A stretch of DNA of 39,774 nt from the NCBI GenBank assembly GCA_020251025.1, contig JADCDI010000023.1, positions 1 through 39,774 of the forward strand, read 5' to 3'. This document shows positions 7,514 to 16,328 of the stretch, one piece after another. This stretch comes from Rhodobacter sp. Its GTDB lineage: Bacteria > Pseudomonadota > Alphaproteobacteria > Rhodobacterales > Rhodobacteraceae. The notes under the pieces were generated by a model. That model saw only the letters and a program-made list of their open reading frames with translations, searched no databases and was not told the DNA's origin. Both the position numbers and the translations under genes were made by a program. Every line of letters starts with the position of its first letter. The stretch's first letter is position 1.

Positions 7514-10009
7514 ATGAAGACACATGTCAAAGCCCTGGTCGTCGGGGGCGGCGCGGTCGGAACGGGGATCGCCTATCATCTGGCCAAGGCCGGCTGGGAC
7601 ACGATGCTGGTGGAACGCGACGAGTTGACTGCAGGCTCCACCTGGCATGCCGCCGGTCTTTTGCCGCTGTTCAACATGAGCTTCGCCACCACGCATATTC
7701 ACAGGTACAGCGTCGATTTCTACAAGGGGCTGGAGGCAGAGACAGGCCTGAACCCCGGCTTTTATGTGGTGGGCAACCTGCGCATGGCCCAGACAGATGC
7801 GCGGATGGACGAATACATGCTCTATTCCTCTGTGGCGGAAACGGCAGGCGTGTACCATGAATTCCTGACCCCGAAAGAAATCCGCGACCGCTGGCCGCTG
7901 GTGCGCACCGACGATCTGAAAGGCGCGCTGTTTCACCCGCAGGACGGCTACATCAACCCCGCCGATGTGACCCAGGCCATGGCCAAGGGCGCGCGGCAGT
8001 TCGGCGCGCAGTTTGAACGCCGGGTGCAGGTGGACGGATATTTCTGGACCGGCGACGAATGGATCGTCACCTGCCGCCGCATGGTGGAACAGGGCGGCAA
8101 TCTGGTGGCGTCGGACGACAGCTTTGCCATCCATGCCGAGCATGTCGTGACGGCGACCGGAAACCATGCGCAGCGCACGGCGCGGCTGCTGGGCATCAGG
8201 ATTCCCGCCATTCCGGTGGAACATCAATACATCGTCACCGAACCTGACCCGGCACTGGTGGAATGGCGCAAGACCAATCCCCAGCACCCGGTGCTGCGCG
8301 ATGCCGATGCCAAATGGTACGTGCGCGAGGAACGCGGTGGCTGGATCTTGGGCCCTTACGAGCGCAATGCCCCGGCGCGGTTTCTGTATGACGTGCCGCC
8401 ATCCTTCCGCGCCGATCTGTTTTCCCTCGACCTCGAGCGGATCGAGACGGAATACCTCAGCATGATCCACCGCATTCCGTCATCGGAAACGGCAGGTCTG
8501 AAGGATGATTTCAACGGTCCGATCTGCTATACTCCCGACGGCAACCCGCTGGTCGGCCCGGCCCCGGGCCTGCGCAACATGTGGCTGGCCGAAGGCTTCA
8601 GCTTCGGCATCACCGCCGCCGGGGGGACGGGGTATTACCTTGCCCAGATGATGGTGCAGGGCGAAGCCGAAATTGACATGGCCAGCCTGGACCCGCGCCG
8701 CTATGGCGGCTGGATGACGACCGAATACGCGGCACGCAAGAACGAGGAATGTTACGAGCATGTCTTCATCCTGCACCACCCCGACGAAGAGCGTGAAGCC
8801 TGCCGCCCGCTGCGCACCGCCCCGGTCTATGACCGCCAGGTGGCGCTGGGCGCGCAGATGGGCCAGGTGAACGGCTGGGAACGCCCCAACTACTACGGGC
8901 CAAAGGATGCGCCCGCCGGCTTTGACCATGACGGGCGCAGCTTCCGCCGGGGAACCTGGTGGCCCCATGCGGTGGCCGAGGCGAAAGCGATCCGCGAAAC
9001 GGCGGGGCTGATCGATGCCACGGCCTTTACCAAGCATCTGGTGCGCGGCCCGGGCGCCACGGCATTTCTGGACTGGTTCACCACCAACCGGCTTCCGGCG
9101 GTGGGCCGGATCAACCTGACCTATGCCCTGACCCCGGCCGGGACCACGCGCAGCGAATACACCATCGTGCGGCTGGCCGAGCAGGAGTATTATCTGGTCA
9201 GTGCCGGGGCCTGGACGGCCTATGACGCCGATTACCTGCACAAATGCGCCGAAGACAAGCGCGCCGCGTTCGGCTGGACCGACATCCATGACGTGACCAC
9301 GCAATGGGGTGTCTTCGCGCTGGCCGGTCCCGCAAGCCGCGCGATCCTGAAGGAGATCGTGAAGGACGCCGATCCCGACACGGTCCTGTCGAACCGCCGC
9401 TTCCCCTGGCTGTCCTCGCGCCGGATCGAGTTGGGCATGTGCCCGGTCAACGCCATCCGTGTGGCCTATACCGGCGAGCTGGGCTGGGAACTGCACCACC
9501 CCATCGAAATGCAGCGCTATCTGTGGGACCTGCTGCTGGCGGCGGGCGAAAAGCACGGGATGAAGCCGGTCGGCGCGCGGGCGCAGAACTGGCTGCGGCA
9601 GGAGAAAAGCTATCGCGCCTTCGGTACCGAACTGGGCCGCGATGCAACACCGCTGGAGGCGGGGCTGGACCGGTTTGTCGACCTTGGGAAGGATTTTCAG
9701 GGCAAGGATGCCATGCTGGCCACCGGCATCCGCAGCAAATGCGTGACCCTGCTGATCGACGGGCCAAGCGACACCGACCCCTGGGGGAAAGAGGCTGTGC
9801 TGCTGAACGGCGAGAAGATCGGGCGGCTGACATCCGGCGGCTGGTCGGTGGCCTTCGGGCGTCAGATCGGCATGGGTTATGTGCGCCCCGATCTGGCCAG
9901 GGTCGGCCAGAAGCTTCAGGTGCGGATGCTGCGGCAGGCCTGGGACGCGGTTGTTGTGGAAGACAGCCCTTACGATCCTGCGAATGCCCGCATCCGGGTG
10001 GATGGCTGA
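7514..10009 (+). CDS. FAD-dependent oxidoreductase fused to GcvT domains (dimethylglycine/sarcosine dehydrogenase-like)
   Basis: The 831-aa protein combines an N-terminal DAO-type FAD domain, an FAO-type middle segment and a C-terminal GcvT aminomethyltransferase module, the architecture of dimethylglycine and sarcosine dehydrogenases. The dinucleotide motif VVGGGAVGTGIAYHL lies at 9-23. GSTWHAAGL at 41-49 holds the histidine (H45) that carries covalent FAD in the family. The C-terminal half has GcvT features such as YTGELGWELHHP and the GYVRPDLARVGQ end. Expected chemistry is oxidative N-demethylation of a methylated glycine or related amine, with the methylene passed to tetrahydrofolate. 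The substrate cannot be told from sequence, because Rhodobacteraceae carry many paralogues. A strong ribosome-binding site precedes the ATG, and no partner genes are adjacent. Confidence 0.88.
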   Translation: MKTHVKALVVGGGAVGTGIAYHLAKAGWDTMLVERDELTAGSTWHAAGLLPLFNMSFATTHIHRYSVDFYKGLEAETGLNPGFYVVGNLRMAQTDARMDEYMLYSSVAETAGVYHEFLTPKEIRDRWPLVRTDDLKGALFHPQDGYINPADVTQAMAKGARQFGAQFERRVQVDGYFWTGDEWIVTCRRMVEQGGNLVASDDSFAIHAEHVVTATGNHAQRTARLLGIRIPAIPVEHQYIVTEPDPALVEWRKTNPQHPVLRDADAKWYVREERGGWILGPYERNAPARFLYDVPPSFRADLFSLDLERIETEYLSMIHRIPSSETAGLKDDFNGPICYTPDGNPLVGPAPGLRNMWLAEGFSFGITAAGGTGYYLAQMMVQGEAEIDMASLDPRRYGGWMTTEYAARKNEECYEHVFILHHPDEEREACRPLRTAPVYDRQVALGAQMGQVNGWERPNYYGPKDAPAGFDHDGRSFRRGTWWPHAVAEAKAIRETAGLIDATAFTKHLVRGPGATAFLDWFTTNRLPAVGRINLTYALTPAGTTRSEYTIVRLAEQEYYLVSAGAWTAYDADYLHKCAEDKRAAFGWTDIHDVTTQWGVFALAGPASRAILKEIVKDADPDTVLSNRRFPWLSSRRIELGMCPVNAIRVAYTGELGWELHHPIEMQRYLWDLLLAAGEKHGMKPVGARAQNWLRQEKSYRAFGTELGRDATPLEAGLDRFVDLGKDFQGKDAMLATGIRSKCVTLLIDGPSDTDPWGKEAVLLNGEKIGRLTSGGWSVAFGRQIGMGYVRPDLARVGQKLQVRMLRQAWDAVVVEDSPYDPANARIRVDG

Positions 10010-10029
10010 GCTTGGCACCTCAGAGCCTG

Positions 10030-10914
10030 ATTTGAAACCGCTCTGTTGCACAGATCGGCTGATGGCCGCGGTGCCCCTGTGCCCGGACAGAGCGGTCCCA
10101 CGACCTTTGTGACGGGGAGTCCGGGTGCGGTGAAGCCGTTCGGCACGGCAACACGGACGTGGAACGCAGCGACCCGGCGGCCGGGGTCCCGCGCCCAGAG
10201 GCGCTGGCGAGGCAGTTTCACGCAAGGCATCCCGGTTTCGGCGCGGCTCCGGCGGTGTCGGCCCCCTCCATCCTCGCCAGGGAGCGCGGCCGGGGGTATC
10301 CGGACGCCCGCAGAGCCTCGTTTCGCGCGACCGCGCGTGGCGGTATGGGGCGGTATAGGCCTTCCGGGGCCTCGCGTTCCTGCGGGGCGGAATGACGGCC
10401 TCAGCACCCCGTTCGGCGATGGCATCATGGCACTTGCGCATGTCACAGGCACCGTCGGCAGTGACCCTGGCGATCCCCTGGCCGGGCGCAATCCGGCCGA
10501 GCGGTCCGGGCAGCACCGATGCATCGCCCATATCGCTGCCGGTGATCCTGACCGCCCGGATTTCCAGCGGTTCTTCGTCGGTCCCGGGCTTGACCCTGCG
10601 CCAGACGTGGCGTTTTGCACCGGCGTGCCTGCGTGCATGCCACTCCCCTTCGCCCCCGGCCTTTCTCCCCCTCGCCGGTTCGCTCGAACCGGTGGCGCTC
10701 ACCCGCTCGATGTCGATCAGCAGGTGCGGCGGGCCCTGTGCCCCCCGATGCCGGATCTTCACGGCAAGGGTCTTCTGGCGGCGGCCTGTCTGCCGCGCTT
10801 GCCTGTCGGCTTGGCCGCCCACGCCATGTCTGGATCGGACCAGACCGTCAGCGAACTCCGGAACTTGGGCACCTTGTTGCAGGATGGCCAGTTCAGGGTC
10901 TTGTGGGCCGGCAT
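10030..10914 (-). pseudogene. IS5-family transposase, frameshifted and internally deleted
   Basis: Three fragments in different frames can be joined. From the ATG at 10914 comes the N-terminus MPAHKTLNWPSCNKVPKFR through TGKRGRQ (to about 10786). The next frame runs from RRQKTLAVK through HLLID, WHARRHAGAKRHVWRRV and TADGACDMRKCHDAI to about 10310. The third frame has RRSRAETGMPCVKL through LPVTKVVG to about 10030. Compared with intact relatives as I remember them, about 50 residues after GRQ are missing, and roughly 15 extra residues follow HLLID. The D, D and E of the DDE triad are recognisable but lie in separate frames, so no active enzyme is made. Confidence 0.85.
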
Positions 10915-10991
10915 GTCCGGTCTGCGCATGCCTTCCCGCCCTCACGCCGGAATTAAGAGATGATTCCCCAACAGCATCTGTGCAACAGGGC
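10040..10991 (-). mobile_element. Decayed IS5-family (IS903-like) insertion sequence
   Basis: Matching terminal inverted repeats bound a broken transposase. The left end is gctctgttgcacagat (10040-10055) and the right end atctgtgcaacagggc (10976-10991); they are identical over CTGTTGCACAGAT. The span is about 950 bp, shorter than the roughly 1.05-1.1 kb of intact relatives as I recall them, in line with an internal deletion. I cannot identify a clear target-site duplication. The element lies in the gap between the DMGDH-like gene and tesA and breaks no neighbour. Confidence 0.82.
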
Positions 10992-11041
10992 CGCCCCACC
11001 CCCAAAACGGGATGCGACGCGGGGCGGACCAGATGAGCACG

Positions 11042-11728
11042 TCAGCCCTTCGGCACGGCGGCCAGAAGGTTCAGCACCTGCGGTCCCAGCCCCTCGACGA
11101 TCCGCGCCACACCGTCCCGGTTGGGATGCAGCCCGTCGGGCTGAAGATACCGCGCCAGGCTTGCCGGGTCGTCTCCCTCCTCCATCAGGGGTGCAAAGAA
11201 GCCCGGTGCCAGAAGCGCGCCATACTGCGCCGCAAGGTCCGGATAGATGGCATCGAAGGTACGCTTGTACTCGGGGCCGAAATTGCCGGGTGCGGACATG
11301 GCCACCAGCAGGACGGGAAGCTGGCGGGCCTGTGCGCCCTGCAGGATCTTGTCCAGATTGGCCCGGCTTGCGGCGGGATCGATCCCGCGCAGCAGGTCGT
11401 TGCCGCCCAGCGTGACGATCATCGCGTCAACCTCCGGGGTCAGTGACCAGTCAAGCCGCGCCAGGCCCCCTGCCGTGGTGTCGCCCGACACGCCGGCGTT
11501 CACCACCACCACATCCTGCCCCCGCGCCGTCAGCCAGGCCTGCAGCTGCGGCACAAAGCCGTCTTCCTGCGGCAGGCCATAGCCCGCCGTCAGACTGTCG
11601 CCCAGGGCAACCAGTGTCAGGGGCTCTGCCAGCGCGGGCGTTGCAAGGGCACACGCGAAGGTGATGTTGCGGAACCTGCGCAATGCGCCATATCCCGCAA
11701 ACGTGTTGAACCGCAGGGCAGCCTTCAT
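11042..11728 (-). CDS. tesA: TesA-like arylesterase / lysophospholipase (SGNH hydrolase)
   Basis: This is a predicted secreted GDSL/SGNH hydrolase of the thioesterase I / protease I / lysophospholipase L1 family, 228 aa from this start. Motifs are block I VALGDSLTAGYGLP with the nucleophile S45, block II glycine in GVSGDTTAGG, block III TLGGNDLLRG, and block V DGLHPNRDG with the Asp-His pair. The N-terminus looks like a signal peptide ending PALA (after residue 34). A TTG at 11683 would give a tighter signal peptide (RRFRNITFACALATPALA) and is a credible alternative. With the ATG at 11728, the start codon overlaps that of the divergent ABC ATPase. Confidence 0.9.
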   Translation of the reverse strand: MKAALRFNTFAGYGALRRFRNITFACALATPALAEPLTLVALGDSLTAGYGLPQEDGFVPQLQAWLTARGQDVVVVNAGVSGDTTAGGLARLDWSLTPEVDAMIVTLGGNDLLRGIDPAASRANLDKILQGAQARQLPVLLVAMSAPGNFGPEYKRTFDAIYPDLAAQYGALLAPGFFAPLMEEGDDPASLARYLQPDGLHPNRDGVARIVEGLGPQVLNLLAAVPKG

Positions 11729-12416
11729 GACCGATCCGATCCTTTCGCTGCGCGATGCGCGCCTGACGCTTGCCGCCAATGCGGGGCCGGTCGAAATCTT
11801 GAAGGGGGTCACGCTTGACGTGGCCCGGGCAGAGACGCTGGGGCTGGTGGGGCCGTCGGGTTCGGGCAAGTCATCGCTCCTGATGCTGATGGGCGGGCTG
11901 GAGAAGGCCACCGGGGGTCAGGTGCTTGCCCTGGGGCAGGACCTGACCGCGATGAACGAAGACCAGCTTGCGCGCTTCCGTCGGGGGAATATGGGCGTTG
12001 TGTTCCAGTCCTTCCACCTGATTCCGACGATGACCGCGCTGGAGAATGTGGCCGTGCCCATGGAACTGGCCGGTTTGCCCGATGCCTTTGACCGGGCGGC
12101 GGCGGAATTGCGCGCCGTGGGCCTGGCCGCGCGCATGGATCACTATCCCGGCCAGATGTCGGGCGGCGAGCAGCAGCGCGTGGCGCTGGCCCGCGCGGCC
12201 GCACCCCGCCCCGCCCTGCTGCTGGCCGATGAACCGACAGGCAATCTGGACGGGGCCAACGGGGCGGCGATCATGGATCTGCTCTTCGGGCTGCGCGACC
12301 GTCACGGGGCGACGCTGGTTCTTGTCACACATGCGCCCGAACTCGCCGCGCGCTGCGACCGGGTGGTGCGACTGGCCGACGGGCTGGTGCGCGCGGACGA
12401 GCGGAGGGCGGCATGA
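11727..12416 (+). CDS. ABC transporter ATP-binding protein (LolD/YbbA type)
   Basis: This 229-aa ATPase belongs to the MacB/LolD/YbbA group. It has Walker [10 protein letters not shown] (42-50), Q-loop [16 protein letters not shown], signature [14 protein letters not shown] and Walker [13 protein letters not shown]. It pairs with the large permease that begins inside its last codon (ATGA overlap). The arrangement next to a divergent tesA is the same as ybbA-ybbP next to tesA in E. coli. The substrate is unknown; export or lipid/lipoprotein handling is likely from the family. The open frame extends upstream to 11661, but [15 protein letters not shown] fits the family start. Confidence 0.9.
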   Translation: MTDPILSLRDARLTLAANAGPVEILKGVTLDVARAETLGLVGPSGSGKSSLLMLMGGLEKATGGQVLALGQDLTAMNEDQLARFRRGNMGVVFQSFHLIPTMTALENVAVPMELAGLPDAFDRAAAELRAVGLAARMDHYPGQMSGGEQQRVALARAAAPRPALLLADEPTGNLDGANGAAIMDLLFGLRDRHGATLVLVTHAPELAARCDRVVRLADGLVRADERRAA

Positions 12417-14944
12417 CCCTGGCCGTCGCTGCCCGCATCGCCCGGCGGGAGTTGCGGGGCGGGCTGCGCGGATTCCGCATTTTCCTGGCCTGCCTGACGC
12501 TGGGGGTGGCGGCGATTGCCGCCGTGGGGCTGTTGCGCAGCGCCATCGAGCGCGGGCTGCAGGATCAGGGCGCGGTGCTGCTGGGGGGCGATGCGGTGAT
12601 GCGCTATGCCTATCGCAGCGCCACACCGCAGGAACGCGCCTATATGGACAGCATCGCCACGGATGTGTCCGAGATTTATGATTTCCGGTCCATGGCAGTG
12701 GTGGGCGGGGGCGAGGCTGCCGACCGCGCGCTTGTCCAGGTCAAGGCTGTGGACGATGCCTATCCCCTGAACGGCGCGGTGGGGCTGGAGCCTGCGGTGC
12801 CGCTGGCCCAGGCGCTGGCCCCGCAGGCCGGCTTGCCCGCCGGGGTGATGGACAAGGCGCTGGTGGACCGCATGGGTCTGACCCTGGGCGACAGCTTCCG
12901 GCTGGGCACGCAGGACTTCCGCCTGGGTGCCGTGCTGGTGCGGGAGCCGGATTCAGTGGCAGGCGGCTTCTCGCTTGGCCCGAGGGTGATTGTGAAGACC
13001 GCCGATCTGGCACAATCGGGGCTTCTGACCCCCGGCACGCTTTACGAAACCCAGTATCGCCTGCTTCTGCCCCCCGGCGCCGATCTGGCCGCGCTTGAGG
13101 CGCGGACCGAGGCGGAATGGGCAGAAAGCGGTGTGCGCTGGTCCGACAGCCGCCGCGCAGCGCCTGGGGTTGCGCGGTTTGTGGACCGGATCGGGTCCTT
13201 TCTTGTGCTGGTGGGGCTGGCGGGCATGGCAGTGGGCGGTGTGGGCATATCCGCCGCCGTGCGTGCCTATCTGGGCGGCAAGATTGCCACCATCGCCACG
13301 CTGAAAACGCTGGGGGCCGAAGGGCGGGTCATCTTCATGGCCTATCTTCTGCAGGTCGGCACGCTGACGGTGCTGGGCCTTGTGCTGGGGCTGGCGCTGG
13401 GCAGCGCGCTGGTGCTGGGCCTGGCCGATGTGGTTGCCGCCCGCATGCCCTTTCCGGCGGCCATCGCGCTTTACCCCGCGCCCTTGGCCGAGGCGGCGCT
13501 CTACGGCGCGCTGACCGCGCTGATCTTCACCCTTTGGCCGCTGGCGCGCAGCGAACAGGTGCGGGCCGCCGCGCTTTATCGGGGCGAAGAGGGGCGGGCG
13601 GGCTGGCCGCGCGCGCCCTATCTGGTCGCGCTTGCGGCCCTGCTTGTGCTGCTGGTCGCTGCGGCTGTCGTGTTTTCAGGCGTCCCCACCCTGGCGCTGG
13701 GCACGCTGGGCGGCATATTCGGCGCGCTGGTGGTGCTGGCGCTGGCGGCGCTGGCCGTGCGGCGCGGGGCGCGGGCTGCGGCGCGCGGCACCTGGGCGCG
13801 CGGGCGCACCGCACTGCGCCTGGCGCTGGGCGCCATCGGCGGGCCGAGAGAAGAGGCGACTTCGGTCATCCTTTCGCTGGGGCTGGGCCTTTCGGTGCTG
13901 GCGGCGGTGGGGCAGATCGACGCGAACCTGCGCGCCGCCGTCGAGCGCGATTTGCCCGAACGCGCCCCCGCCTATTTCTTTGTCGATATCCAGAACGACC
14001 AGATCGCGGGTTTCCTGGCGCGCCTTGCCGCCAACCCGGCTGTTTCGCGCGTGGATGAAGCCCCCATGATGCGCGGCGTTCTGAACCGGATCAACGGCCG
14101 CCCCGCAAGGGAAGTGGTGGGTGATCACTGGGTGGTCACGGGCGACCGGGGCATCACCTTTGCCGCCACCCCGCCCGAGGGAACCGAGGTGACGGCGGGC
14201 CAGTGGTGGGCGGAAGATTACGCAGGCAGCCCCCAGGTTTCCTTCGCCGCCGAAGAGGCCGAAGAGATGGGGCTGAAGCTGGGCGACAAGATCACCGTCA
14301 ACGTTCTTGGCCGCGATATCGAGGCCCGGATCACAAGCTTCCGCGAGGTTGATTTCTCGACCGGGGGCATGGGCTTTGTGATGTCGATGAACCCGGCGGC
14401 GCTTTCCGGCGCACCCCACACCTATATCGCCACGGTCTATGCCGCGCCCGAAGCGGAAGCGGCGGTGCTGCGCGAATTGGCCACGGCCTATCCCAACATC
14501 ACCGCCATCCGCGTGCGCGACGCCATAAACCGCGTCAGCGAGGCGCTGACGGCGATTGCCCAGGCCACCGCCTGGGCCGCAGCGGCAACGCTGGTGACCG
14601 GTTTCATGGTGCTGATCGGCGCTGCGGCGGCGGGGGAACGGGCGCGGGTGTACGAGGCGGCAGTGCTGAAAACGCTGGGCACCACGCGCGCGCGCATCCT
14701 GTTCAGTTTTGCGCTGCGTTCGGCCCTGCTGGGCGCGGCGGCAGGGATTGTGGCCATCCTTGCGGGCGGGCTGGCGGGCTGGGCGGCGATGACCTTTGTG
14801 ATGGAGGCCGATTATGCCTTTGAACCGGTTTCGGCCCTGGCCATCGTGCTGGGCGGGGTCATCGCCACGCTGGCCGCCGGCCTCGTCTTTGCCTTGCGTC
14901 CGCTGGCGGCACGCCCGGCGCAGGTGTTGCGGGCGCAGGAATAG
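12413..14944 (+). CDS. ABC transporter permease, YbbP/FtsX family
   Basis: This 843-aa inner-membrane protein has an N-terminal transmembrane helix (residues about 20-42), a large extracytoplasmic domain, two FtsX-type permease modules of three to four helices each (around 260-380 and 720-830) and further central helices. That matches YbbP-like permeases with about ten helices. KTLGTTRARILFSFALRSALLG near the C-terminus is the conserved coupling region of the second module. It starts within the ATPase stop codon, so the pair is co-translated. Its role is unproven; association with tesA suggests envelope lipid or lysophospholipid metabolism. Confidence 0.9.
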   Translation: MTLAVAARIARRELRGGLRGFRIFLACLTLGVAAIAAVGLLRSAIERGLQDQGAVLLGGDAVMRYAYRSATPQERAYMDSIATDVSEIYDFRSMAVVGGGEAADRALVQVKAVDDAYPLNGAVGLEPAVPLAQALAPQAGLPAGVMDKALVDRMGLTLGDSFRLGTQDFRLGAVLVREPDSVAGGFSLGPRVIVKTADLAQSGLLTPGTLYETQYRLLLPPGADLAALEARTEAEWAESGVRWSDSRRAAPGVARFVDRIGSFLVLVGLAGMAVGGVGISAAVRAYLGGKIATIATLKTLGAEGRVIFMAYLLQVGTLTVLGLVLGLALGSALVLGLADVVAARMPFPAAIALYPAPLAEAALYGALTALIFTLWPLARSEQVRAAALYRGEEGRAGWPRAPYLVALAALLVLLVAAAVVFSGVPTLALGTLGGIFGALVVLALAALAVRRGARAAARGTWARGRTALRLALGAIGGPREEATSVILSLGLGLSVLAAVGQIDANLRAAVERDLPERAPAYFFVDIQNDQIAGFLARLAANPAVSRVDEAPMMRGVLNRINGRPAREVVGDHWVVTGDRGITFAATPPEGTEVTAGQWWAEDYAGSPQVSFAAEEAEEMGLKLGDKITVNVLGRDIEARITSFREVDFSTGGMGFVMSMNPAALSGAPHTYIATVYAAPEAEAAVLRELATAYPNITAIRVRDAINRVSEALTAIAQATAWAAAATLVTGFMVLIGAAAAGERARVYEAAVLKTLGTTRARILFSFALRSALLGAAAGIVAILAGGLAGWAAMTFVMEADYAFEPVSALAIVLGGVIATLAAGLVFALRPLAARPAQVLRAQE

Positions 14945-15023
14945 CCCCCGGGCGGGCTGGACGGCACCGCCGATTTATGGCCGTCTTGTCCGGACTGCAA
15001 AGCCATAGTCAAAGGATGCCGAC

Positions 15024-16271
15024 ATGACCGATTTCGCCCGGGAACTGGAAGAGCGACTGGTCCGCTATGCGTCCATCGACACACAAAGCGACGAGACATC
15101 GGCCACGTCGCCCAGCACGGCCCGTCAGCTTGACCTGCAGCGCCTGCTGGTGACGGAACTGCAGGCCATCGGCGCGCAGGATGTGCGGCTGACCGATTAT
15201 GGCGCGGTGCTGGCGACCATTCCGGCCACGGTGCACCATACCGCCCCGGTCATGGGCTGGCTTGCGCATGTCGACACCGCGCCAGCCTATGCCGCAAGCG
15301 GGGTCAAACCCTTGGTACACCGCGCCTATGACGGCGGGTCAATCACCTTTCCCGATGCGCCGGAATTGATCCTGTCGCCCGCGCAGTCACCCTATCTGGC
15401 CGGCAAGGTGGGCGATGACATCATCACGGCCAGCGGCACCACCCTGCTGGGGGCGGATGACAAGGCCGGGATCGCCATCATCATGACGGCCGCCCGCCAT
15501 CTGCTGGCCAATCCGGACATCCCGCATGGTCCGATCCGCATCGGCTTTACCCCCGACGAAGAGATCGGCCGCGGCGTAAGCGACGGACTTGCGGCAGATC
15601 TGGGCGCTGCCTTTGCCTATACGCTTGACGGGGCAGAGAAGGGCGAGATCGTCTATGAAACCTTTTCGGCCGATGGGGCCGTGGTCAGGGTCACCGGTGT
15701 TTCCATCCATCCCGGGCAGGCCAAGGGGGCGCTGGTGAATGCGCTGCATCTGGCGGCGATGATCGTGCAGACCCTGCCGCAGGTCACCCGCACACCGGAA
15801 ACGACCGAGGGCCGCGAGGGCTTCATCCACCTTTATGCCATGTCCGGCACGGCGGCAGAGGCAGAGCTGAAATTCATCCTGCGCGACTTCGAACGCGACG
15901 GGCTCGAGGCCCACGGCGCCCTGCTGCGCCAGGTCTGCGAGACGATCCAGGCGACAGAGCCGCGGGCGAAGATCGACTGCACGATCAAGCCGCAGTACCG
16001 CAACATGCGCTACTGGCTGGAAGAGGACATGACCCCGGTCGAGCTGGTGCGCGAAGCCTGCCGCAAGGCGGGGGTGGAGCCGCACTCGCAACCGATCCGG
16101 GGCGGCACCGACGGGTCGCGCCTGACCGAAAAGGGCGTGCCGACGCCAAACATCTTTACCGGGATGCAGCAGATCCATGGCCCGCTGGAATGGATCAGCG
16201 TCCAGGACATGGCGGCGGCCACGCGGGTTTGTCTGGCGCTGGCGGAACTGGCGGGCCGGCCGCGCGGCTGA
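15024..16271 (+). CDS. pepT: Peptidase T (tripeptide aminopeptidase)
   Basis: This cytoplasmic M20-family dizinc aminopeptidase removes N-terminal residues from tripeptides. It is 415 aa, close to PepT from other bacteria. Zinc ligands and active-site residues are visible: H82 in WLAHVDTAP, bridging D144 in LLGADDKAG, E178/E179 in TPDEEIG, D201 in TLDG and a C-terminal histidine in GMQQIHGPLEW. RGGTDGSRLT is the conserved substrate-binding segment. The ATG is preceded by aaaggatg. The gene stands alone between the ABC permease and rarA. Confidence 0.95.
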   Translation: MTDFARELEERLVRYASIDTQSDETSATSPSTARQLDLQRLLVTELQAIGAQDVRLTDYGAVLATIPATVHHTAPVMGWLAHVDTAPAYAASGVKPLVHRAYDGGSITFPDAPELILSPAQSPYLAGKVGDDIITASGTTLLGADDKAGIAIIMTAARHLLANPDIPHGPIRIGFTPDEEIGRGVSDGLAADLGAAFAYTLDGAEKGEIVYETFSADGAVVRVTGVSIHPGQAKGALVNALHLAAMIVQTLPQVTRTPETTEGREGFIHLYAMSGTAAEAELKFILRDFERDGLEAHGALLRQVCETIQATEPRAKIDCTIKPQYRNMRYWLEEDMTPVELVREACRKAGVEPHSQPIRGGTDGSRLTEKGVPTPNIFTGMQQIHGPLEWISVQDMAAATRVCLALAELAGRPRG

Positions 16272-16328
16272 GCGGGCAGCAGGCTGCGCACCCTACACAC
16301 CGGCCTGCCAAGGGCATAGGTTTGCATC

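Noticed and set aside
8480-11005. 841-codon open frame on the minus strand
   Set aside because: Its first part is an IS transposase fragment and the rest is antisense to the DMGDH-like gene; no single protein makes sense.
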